Assembly: GCA_964352225.1 (NCBI GenBank)
Contig: CAYGRM010000443.1
Location: 1-5,148 of the forward strand
DNA from: CAJQQY01 sp964352225
Lineage (GTDB): Bacteria; Bacteroidota; Bacteroidia; Chitinophagales; Saprospiraceae
Reading direction: 5' to 3'
Length of the DNA stretch: 5,148 nucleotides
In this document: in pieces, positions 1-5,148 of the stretch
Numbering within the stretch: the first letter of the stretch is position 1
How the letters are laid out: each line of letters begins with the position of its first letter
Position numbers and translations under genes: made by a program
Notes under the pieces: model-generated
What the model saw: the letters and a program-made list of their open reading frames with translations, nothing else
What the model was told of the DNA's origin: nothing
The model's database searches: none

Positions 1-49
1 TTTTTATTATATTATTTCTGCTCAGCTTTTGATTCTAATTTTCGAATAC

Positions 50-65
50 TAGTTTTTAAAAACTA
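50..65. repeat. 16-bp perfect palindrome in the leader
   Basis: TAGTTTTTAAAAACTA is its own reverse complement. It is flanked by a further imperfectly placed inverted pair, AATTTT at 37-42 and AAAATT at 65-70. It could be a protein-binding site or a weak hairpin. Because it is almost pure A/T in an A/T-rich stretch, chance is a serious alternative, and no U-tract follows that would make it a clear terminator. Confidence 0.4.
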
Positions 66-204
66 AAATTAACCTTAGAATTATTTACAATTGACATTTA
101 CTTTTCTACTATTTTTCTCATATCATTTTGTTTTAAAGAGCATTATTATTTTTAAAAAAGATAACTTTTTTGTTTAAAAAATTAAAAAATAAAAACAAAT
201 TAAT

Positions 205-212
205 TACATTTG
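205..212 (+). promoter_or_regulatory. Candidate Bacteroidota-type -7 promoter element
   Basis: TACATTTG matches the TAnnTTTG -7 consensus of the Bacteroidota primary sigma factor exactly. It lies about 30 bases upstream of the ATG at 242, so a transcript would start near 219-220 with a leader of roughly 20 bases. The weakness is the -33 element: no TTG sits at the usual 19-21 base spacing, and the nearest TTTG ends near 172. If real, it would drive the GG-ending small protein and, by readthrough, the DUF4132 gene. Confidence 0.4.
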
Positions 213-241
213 GTTATCTTTTCATCTAAAACAAGCTACCC

Positions 242-652
242 ATGTTTCAACTTACGATTAAAGAAGAAGTTTTCGGAACTGGAAAAATCAATGAAATTCC
301 AATTCACTTTTCCTCAGAACGAATCACTCTCAGCGACCTCATCCAACAAAAGGTAACGGCCAGAATTAAAGAGGTTAACCATAACATAAAAACAAAAAAT
401 ACTTCTACTTTTTTCAAAACCTCTGAAGAACAAATCTTAAATAAAGATGCTATTCAAAAAAGATTTGCTAAGCTAAACGATGGTACCGTTGATGCAGAAA
501 AGGCATGCTATGAAGCGCTATCTGGTTTTCAACGAAATGTATTTTTTGTAATCTTGGATGGAAAACAACGAGAAGATTTAGAAGAGGAATTAATCTTAAC
601 TAAGAATTCAGAAGTACGATTTATTCAATTGATGCCTTTAGTCGGCGGATAA
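242..652 (+). CDS. Small diglycine-ending protein, probable beta-grasp (ThiS/MoaD/ubiquitin-like)
   Basis: The 136-residue product ends exactly in Gly135-Gly136. Residues 101-136 follow the pattern of the ThiS/MoaD tail: a hydrophobic strand (FFVILDG, 101-107), a short acidic turn (EDLEEE, 111-116), a spacer ending in a polar turn, and a final strand running through EVRFIQLMPL (124-133) into VGG. In MoaD and ThiS this tail is adenylated and thiocarboxylated at the glycine. The N-terminus also fits the fold: two strands (2-7 and 18-24), then ITLSDLI (28-34) opening a helix. The protein is longer than the 65-90 residues typical of ThiS/MoaD because of a Lys-rich, polar insert at about 45-95. 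No signal peptide or membrane segment is visible, so it is probably cytoplasmic. It lies 60 bases upstream of the DUF4132 gene on the same strand, suggesting co-transcription. The fold is inferred by eye; a carrier, modifier or docking role is unproven. Confidence 0.75.
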   Translation: MFQLTIKEEVFGTGKINEIPIHFSSERITLSDLIQQKVTARIKEVNHNIKTKNTSTFFKTSEEQILNKDAIQKRFAKLNDGTVDAEKACYEALSGFQRNVFFVILDGKQREDLEEELILTKNSEVRFIQLMPLVGG

Positions 653-679
653 GATCAAGCCTTTTTTTTTGCGAAACCC

Positions 680-691
680 ATTTAGCTAAAT
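680..691. repeat. 12-bp perfect palindrome between the small protein and DUF4132 genes
   Basis: ATTTAGCTAAAT is self-complementary and lies in the 60-base gap between the two plus-strand genes, 21 bases before the ATG at 713. A nine-T run (662-670) precedes it rather than follows it, so it is not an intrinsic terminator. It might tune translation of the downstream gene or be a protein site. Its short length makes chance plausible. Confidence 0.3.
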
Positions 692-712
692 ACTTATAAC
701 AATACATTCACA

Positions 713-3700
713 ATGTTATCTCCTGAATCTATTTTAAGCCTTTTGAAAAAAAATGAATTGCCTGACTACGCCAAAGAAAAGAAATCTTTTCTATCCTCCG
801 TATTCTCTAAAAAGGATTGGTATAAAACTATGGAATTAGGCAACCGAGTTTTTAATTCTAATATGGGCGATTACTCCTCTCAACAAATGGCCAAGCTTTT
901 AACTGAAATTGTTCATTCCGAAAAATCAATTTTCAACTTAACTGACTTAGAGTTCCTAACCTTTAAAGAGACTTATAAATATTTGATTACCAATCATCAA
1001 TATTTACAAATGGCTTTTGAAAGGTACTTAATAGCCGAACGCATAATTGATCTAGATTATCAATACCTGAGAATTTTACTGTTCCTTGCTGTCCTTCCCG
1101 AACAAGATTATAATGTCAAAATTCCTAATCACATTGCTCAAAAATTCCCCAAAGAATACCAAGCTGAAATCTGTCTGATCTTCTTATTAGGGAAACTAAA
1201 AGCTGGAAAGATTAAAAAATCTTTTAGAGATTTAGCTTTTTTCCCAAGAATTATTTTGAAAGAGGAAGGCTATTTTAAAAAATATTATCACGAATTTTTA
1301 AAAATATTATTGACCGAAAGTAACCTCGGCTATTCCAACGCAATGGGGCACGCAATTACTTTTTATCAACTAGCAAAAGAGGAAGTAGAAGAAAAAAATA
1401 GTTCCCTAGAATGGCAGGGATTTAAAGACTTAGCTACGGATCAATTTACCTTTTTTCAAAAAGCACTTGAGCTAGAAGATGATATTTTAATTGAATTTTG
1501 CAAGCTCATCTTAATCGATGGGCATCCTCAATTACTTAACAAACTCACTTACAAAAGACAAAGTAAATACATGGATTTACTTTTGGCAAAAGTAAATTGG
1601 ACGGAAGATCAAATCGCTGATTTCATTATTTTTTGTGTCAAACCAAATGATACTATCCAACTTCCCAAAGGCATTATCAAAGCCGCAAAAGTATTGTTAG
1701 AAAATGGTTCAATCCAAACGTTGGAAGCACTCTGGAGCTATTATCCTGCCACTAAAGGAAAGCATATTGAAGACAAAAATTTACTAAAATTACTACAAGA
1801 GTTTGCTCATTTGAGAGAAGTCCAACCAAGTGAAATAGCGACTATTAATCAATTAATTAATAGTGGTTTTGAACCGATTCAACCTAAAACTACCCAAAGT
1901 GTTTACAAAGGCATGAGCCCTGAACAGGTGCGTCCATTTTTTAAAATTTTACAAGAAGTGGCTGATGTTGATATTGTCAAATTTTATAAAGATCGAGAAA
2001 AGATGCAATTTGTTCGTTTTCAAATTAAAGGCGAACAGTATGATTTACAAACTGCCAATGGTTTGGGGATCAACATCATGCACCCCATCAACACCTTATT
2101 ATTTGAAAATGGCATTCCATATCAATTTGTTTTAATCAATAAATCTGGCTCTCCCCACTTCTACGGAATTGATAATTTGCAATGGCGGAACCAAAGAGTC
2201 ACCCTAGTAAATGAAAAAACCTACACTCAACACAAAGAAATAATCTTTGGACAAACTGACATAAATTTTGCAAAATCTGATCAACCAATAATTTCTTTTG
2301 TCAAACGAATTGAGGAATTAAAACCCGTAAAATTAAAAACTGATTTAGATCAAATTGATCTAAAAAAAGATCCAAAATTTAGAGTCATTCGAGAGGAGCT
2401 AGACAAACTTTCGAACCTTCCAGTTTGGACTAAATTACTCATTCAATCTTTGCGCTACCCCGAGGATCTGAAACCTTCCAAAACTTGGCAACAACTAGCA
2501 ACTGAATTAGTCGATCAACTAGGTGAAGAAGGGTTTCAAAATGGTCATGTAATGATTTTGGAAAAACTAATTGTTGGCGATGAATGGTTCCTAGATACCG
2601 AAAAAATTTGCGCTTTGAGAGGGTTAACTTGGCTGAGTAGATTACATCCTGGCAATGGTCAATTATACATGTTGCAGAAGGTTGCTAATCGAGCCTATAA
2701 AAAAGTAACCGGTGGGCCATTGAATGCTAAACTTGGAAATATCGCTTTGGAAACTCTTGCTGAAATAGGAAATTTAGATGCATTTGGAATCATCAATAAT
2801 ATTGAAGCAAAAGCAAAATACCCAGTTTACAAACGCGCTATTGCTGCTCGAAAAAAGAAATTCACCAAACTATTAAAGCAATTTTCACCAGAAGAATTAG
2901 CCGATCGTTCGGTGCCTTCACATGACTTAGTTAATGGAGTAAAAACCATCAACATCGGCGATGTAAAAGCATTGTTAGAATTAGAAGGATTCAAGGTGAA
3001 TATAACTTGGGAGACAGCCTCTGGCAAAGTCCAAAAAACAGTTCCAGCTCACTTAAAAACAGATTTTCCAGCAGAGATAAAATCGATCAAAGCAGAAGGA
3101 AAAAGCATCGTGGAAACACTCAATAGTCAAGCTAAAAAATTTGAAAAATCTTGGCTTCAACAACGAACTTGGCCTTTTGATAATTGGCAAGAATTCATCT
3201 TAAACCATGGATTACTTCGAGTCATTTGTGAGAGATTAATTTGGATCATGGAAGACCAAGAAGTTAAGACTTCCTTTATGATACAAGACTCACAACCGAC
3301 TGATTATCAAGGAAATATCATTGAGTTTAAAGAGAATTCTGCAATTCGACTTTGGCACCCTGCTTTGGTTTCGGTTGAAGAAACTTTGGCTTGGAGAAAC
3401 CGAATTTTTGATCAACAGATCAAACAACCTTTTAAGCAAGCCTTTCGAGAAGTTTACTTGCTTACGCCTGCGGAGGAACTTACGTACGATCATTCAAATC
3501 GCTTTGCAGGACACCATTTACGAGGCAACACTTTATATAGTTTAGGAAAAACTAGGGAGTGGAAAATGACCTACGAAGAAGCGCCTACTTTTGATATTCC
3601 GAGTGCTGAATTAGTAGCCATTCTCAATATTCGTGGAGGAGTTTTATATTCCAATTGTGACACCATGGAATTGCAATTCAGACAGCGAGATTCTAACCGA

Positions 3701-4231
3701 AGAGGACAAGGTTTTTACTTACCTAATCGGGTACCCCTTGAAGAAGTTCCACCAGTCATTCTTTCGGAAATTATGCGTGATGTTGATTTATTTGTTGCGG
3801 TGGCGGGGTTAGGAATTGATCCATATTTTGATCAAAACCAAACAGGTGACTTGATGAATTATTGGAGAGATGCTTCCTTTGGAAAAAAATCTCAATCAGC
3901 GATGGCAGATATTAGAAAAGACTTGTTGGGACGGCTGTTACCGATGACAAAAATTGCCAAGAAATGTTCTTTTGAAGATAACTTTTTGAAAGTAATCGGC
4001 ACTTATCGAACTTATAAAATCAACCTCGGAAGTGGTAATATTTTAATGGAACCCAATGACCAATATTTATGTATTGTCCCTGCTCATAATAGTCGATTGG
4101 AAAAGAAAATCTGGCTGCCGTTTGAAGGTGGAGATAAAACTTTAATGGTCATTTTGAGTAAAGCTTTTTTACTCGCTGAAGATGAAAAAATTACAGACCA
4201 AAGTATTTTATTTCAAATCAAAAGGAAGTAA
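713..4231 (+). CDS. DUF4132 (MolR/YehI-related) giant protein with C-terminal DUF7737-like module
   Basis: This 1172-residue soluble protein has no signal peptide or membrane segment. Residues 1 to about 560 are largely alpha-helical and resemble the DUF5724-type N-terminal region found in such proteins; I see no WGR domain there. About 635-720 looks like helical (HEAT-like) repeats. The DUF4132 core is recognisable from EELADRSVP (727-735) through the Trp-rich stretch near 815-845, RLWHPAL (879-885), QPFKQAFREVY (905-915) and RFAGHHL (930-936). The C-terminus (about 1062-1172) carries the hallmark KINLGSGNILM (1102-1112) followed by EPNDQYLCIVP, typical of DUF7737. The biochemical activity of DUF4132 is unknown. 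E. coli relatives are yehI and molR, the latter named for molybdate regulation on thin evidence, and yehI sits near MoxR-type ATPase and von Willebrand factor A genes. None of those partners is present here; the visible partner is the GG-ending protein upstream. The reading frame is intact and followed by a strong terminator. Family assignment is firm, role unknown. Confidence 0.9.
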   Translation: MLSPESILSLLKKNELPDYAKEKKSFLSSVFSKKDWYKTMELGNRVFNSNMGDYSSQQMAKLLTEIVHSEKSIFNLTDLEFLTFKETYKYLITNHQYLQMAFERYLIAERIIDLDYQYLRILLFLAVLPEQDYNVKIPNHIAQKFPKEYQAEICLIFLLGKLKAGKIKKSFRDLAFFPRIILKEEGYFKKYYHEFLKILLTESNLGYSNAMGHAITFYQLAKEEVEEKNSSLEWQGFKDLATDQFTFFQKALELEDDILIEFCKLILIDGHPQLLNKLTYKRQSKYMDLLLAKVNWTEDQIADFIIFCVKPNDTIQLPKGIIKAAKVLLENGSIQTLEALWSYYPATKGKHIEDKNLLKLLQEFAHLREVQPSEIATINQLINSGFEPIQPKTTQSVYKGMSPEQVRPFFKILQEVADVDIVKFYKDREKMQFVRFQIKGEQYDLQTANGLGINIMHPINTLLFENGIPYQFVLINKSGSPHFYGIDNLQWRNQRVTLVNEKTYTQHKEIIFGQTDINFAKSDQPIISFVKRIEELKPVKLKTDLDQIDLKKDPKFRVIREELDKLSNLPVWTKLLIQSLRYPEDLKPSKTWQQLATELVDQLGEEGFQNGHVMILEKLIVGDEWFLDTEKICALRGLTWLSRLHPGNGQLYMLQKVANRAYKKVTGGPLNAKLGNIALETLAEIGNLDAFGIINNIEAKAKYPVYKRAIAARKKKFTKLLKQFSPEELADRSVPSHDLVNGVKTINIGDVKALLELEGFKVNITWETASGKVQKTVPAHLKTDFPAEIKSIKAEGKSIVETLNSQAKKFEKSWLQQRTWPFDNWQEFILNHGLLRVICERLIWIMEDQEVKTSFMIQDSQPTDYQGNIIEFKENSAIRLWHPALVSVEETLAWRNRIFDQQIKQPFKQAFREVYLLTPAEELTYDHSNRFAGHHLRGNTLYSLGKTREWKMTYEEAPTFDIPSAELVAILNIRGGVLYSNCDTMELQFRQRDSNRRGQGFYLPNRVPLEEVPPVILSEIMRDVDLFVAVAGLGIDPYFDQNQTGDLMNYWRDASFGKKSQSAMADIRKDLLGRLLPMTKIAKKCSFEDNFLKVIGTYRTYKINLGSGNILMEPNDQYLCIVPAHNSRLEKKIWLPFEGGDKTLMVILSKAFLLAEDEKITDQSILFQIKRK

Positions 4232-4258
4232 TTCCTCAACAAAAAATGTAAGCATGTT

Positions 4259-4293
4259 AGGTGTTTCTCTTTTTTAGGGAAACACCTTTTTTA
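4259..4293 (+). terminator. Rho-independent terminator of the plus-strand gene pair
   Basis: AGGTGTTTCTCT (4259-4270) pairs with AGGGAAACACCT (4276-4287) to form a 12-bp stem with one G-U pair and a five-T loop. The right arm runs straight into a T-rich tail (4287-4293), as in classic intrinsic terminators. It begins 27 bases after the DUF4132 stop codon. On the opposite strand no U-tract follows the stem, so it should work mainly for plus-strand transcripts and not as an efficient terminator for the convergent reverse transcriptase gene. Confidence 0.88.
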
Positions 4294-4305
4294 TTTAAAA
4301 TATTT

Positions 4306-5097
4306 TTATAACAGCTCTCTCAAGAACAGAATATCTTCTTCCGCTTGTTGCATTTTCGTTTTCGAAAAATTTAATCCTAAACCTATTTTCTCCAACTCCA
4401 ATTCAATCATTTTTTGCACTTCCCTACCCTCTTGTTCACCTTGACAAAATATCAAAACATCATCTACATACCTAGCATAATGAATAACTTTCTCGGAATG
4501 ATAAATTACTGAATCGATTGGCAACAAATAAGCTGAGGCCAATAAATAATTTAACTCTGCTCCTATCGCCAATCCTTTTTTTTCTAAACCTTCTGTAGAT
4601 TTCAAAGTAGCATTCAAATACTGTTTTAAAATATTAAATACTTGCGCTGATAATTTTGACTCCAAACTTTCTAGCAATAAATCATGTCTAATATTTTTAA
4701 AAAACGATTTGATATCTGTTTGTAAAACCCAAGCAGTAGGAATTTCTTTTTTCCATAATTTGCATTGCTCGATAAGCGCATCCATTTTTGAAATTTCGTA
4801 AGCTGTATTGGGGATATAAAATTCTTGAAGATCCTTTTCGATTTTTTCCAAAATCACAAAATGAACTAGCCAGTCAGGTGTGGACATTTTGATGGCTGGG
4901 ATTGCTTTTTTTTGCCACTCATTATAATGTTCAATGGAACTAAAACTCCATCCATCTTGATTGAGTTCGTTTAAAATCCCATCTAGCTTTTCTTCCAAGT
5001 TCCCTTCTAACCATTTTCGATCTGGCAAAAAAGGATGACCTTTCCCTATCATAGGAATAGCATTTTTTAAATCTTGGATGGAAAAAATTGAATTCAA
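4306..5097 (-). CDS. Compact reverse transcriptase (RNA-directed DNA polymerase), unclassified group
   Basis: The 263-residue product carries the reverse transcriptase palm motifs in order: motif A QTDIKSFF with Asp128; motif B GLAIGAELNY (175-184); motif C YARYVDDVLIF (207-217) with the YVDD catalytic pair Asp212-Asp213; motif D GLGLNFSKTK (239-248); and a motif E-like ILFLREL at 256-262. All three metal-binding aspartates are present, so polymerase activity is plausible. The protein stops right after motif E, leaving no thumb or maturase domain, which argues against a complete group II intron protein. Retron hallmarks (NAxxH, VTG) are absent. Motif B has IG as in diversity-generating-retroelement and some defence reverse transcriptases, but NY replaces the usual SQ. 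The chosen start is a TTG: an in-frame stop lies at 5122-5124 with no ATG between, and the TTG overlaps the stop of an upstream frame. An ATG 15 codons downstream is the alternative start. The gene is convergent to the DUF4132 gene. Confidence 0.85.
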   Translation of the reverse strand: MNSIFSIQDLKNAIPMIGKGHPFLPDRKWLEGNLEEKLDGILNELNQDGWSFSSIEHYNEWQKKAIPAIKMSTPDWLVHFVILEKIEKDLQEFYIPNTAYEISKMDALIEQCKLWKKEIPTAWVLQTDIKSFFKNIRHDLLLESLESKLSAQVFNILKQYLNATLKSTEGLEKKGLAIGAELNYLLASAYLLPIDSVIYHSEKVIHYARYVDDVLIFCQGEQEGREVQKMIELELEKIGLGLNFSKTKMQQAEEDILFLRELL

Positions 5098-5100
5098 TTT
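5085..5100. repeat. 16-bp perfect palindrome over the reverse transcriptase start codon
   Basis: AAATTGAATTCAATTT is self-complementary and contains the TTG start of the reverse transcriptase (5097-5095) together with the TGA stop of the upstream frame (5096-5094). In RNA it could pair with itself or with another copy and influence initiation, or serve as a binding site in DNA. A/T richness makes chance a real alternative, but its placement exactly on the junction is notable. Confidence 0.4.
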
Positions 5101-5148
5101 AAATGATGGTTGATGAAAAAATTAGAAGCAAGTTGTTCGGTAGGAAAG
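5094..5148 (-). CDS. C-terminal end of an upstream minus-strand gene (partial)
   Basis: An open frame enters from the right edge of the window and ends at TGA (5096-5094), giving 17 visible residues, FPTEQLASNFFINHHLN. Its stop overlaps the TTG start of the reverse transcriptase as TTGA, the arrangement typical of translationally coupled operon genes. Competing frames also stop nearby: one at 5122-5124 in the reverse transcriptase frame and another at about 5101-5103. The choice therefore rests on the overlap. The fragment is too short for any family assignment. Confidence 0.35.
   Translation of the reverse strand, partial: FPTEQLASNFFINHHLN

Larger units (their letters stand above)
1..241. 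other. AT-rich intergenic leader without a gene
   Basis: No credible coding region is visible on either strand in these 241 bases. The stretch is extremely AT-rich with many A and T runs. It holds a perfect 16-bp palindrome (50-65) and, near its right end, a candidate promoter element (205-212) for the gene starting at 242. It probably contains the upstream control region of the plus-strand gene pair, and perhaps the end of a transcription unit lying to the left of the window. I see no tRNA or other RNA gene. Confidence 0.6.

Noticed and set aside
644..670. Possible intrinsic terminator directly after the small protein gene, because of the nine-T run
   Set aside because: Only a 3-bp GGC/GCC stem can be drawn before the T-run, which is too weak for an intrinsic terminator.
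2827..3027. Minus-strand open frame of 66 codons inside the DUF4132 gene
   Set aside because: It lies antisense to the conserved start of the DUF4132 core and has no recognisable motif, so it is a shadow frame.
3290..3545. Open frames on both strands (3290-3493 minus, 3321-3545 plus) within the DUF4132 gene
   Set aside because: Both overlap the conserved HPAL to RFAGHHL region of the real gene in other frames, and neither has domain-like sequence.
4306..5097. Diversity-generating retroelement
   Set aside because: I saw no template/variable repeat pair with adenine-biased differences and no accessory Avd gene, and motif B lacks the SQ hallmark. Elements outside the window cannot be excluded.
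4306..5148. Retron
   Set aside because: The reverse transcriptase lacks the NAxxH and VTG motifs, and the short visible upstream region appears coding, with no msr/msd-like inverted repeats.
1..5148. CRISPR array, tRNA genes or insertion sequence ends
   Set aside because: No regularly spaced repeats, cloverleaf-like sequence or transposase with terminal inverted repeats was found on reading both strands.

Overview
This is an AT-rich bacterial window. The genes have no clear Shine-Dalgarno sequences upstream of their starts. The only promoter-like element I can find, TACATTTG, fits the Bacteroidota -7 consensus TAnnTTTG. Together these suggest a member of the Bacteroidota, but nothing in the window fixes the genus.

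Layout: bases 1-241 are a very AT-rich non-coding leader with a 16-bp palindrome and a candidate promoter. A plus-strand gene pair follows. The first gene (242-652) encodes a 136-residue protein that ends exactly in Gly-Gly and whose last ~36 residues read like the tail of a ThiS/MoaD-type beta-grasp (ubiquitin-like) protein. The second (713-4231) encodes a 1172-residue protein of the DUF4132 (MolR/YehI-related) group, with an intact C-terminal DUF7737-like module. A strong intrinsic terminator at 4259-4293 closes the pair. Convergent to it, on the minus strand, lies a compact 263-residue reverse transcriptase (4306-5097). It keeps all three catalytic aspartates but has an unusual motif B and essentially no thumb. 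It starts at a TTG that overlaps, as TTGA, the stop codon of a minus-strand reading frame entering from the right edge. This suggests the reverse transcriptase is the second gene of an operon whose first gene lies mostly outside the window.

How the parts may work together: the strongest candidate for an undescribed system is the two-gene unit of a diglycine-ending ubiquitin-like protein plus a DUF4132 giant. The small protein needs no processing to expose its Gly-Gly, so it could be activated by an E1-like enzyme, carry sulfur, or dock into the DUF4132 protein. No E1, E2 or JAB-type gene is visible here, so the mechanism is open. The reverse transcriptase is probably a separate accessory or defence-type module. 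Its only visible link to the pair is convergent orientation.
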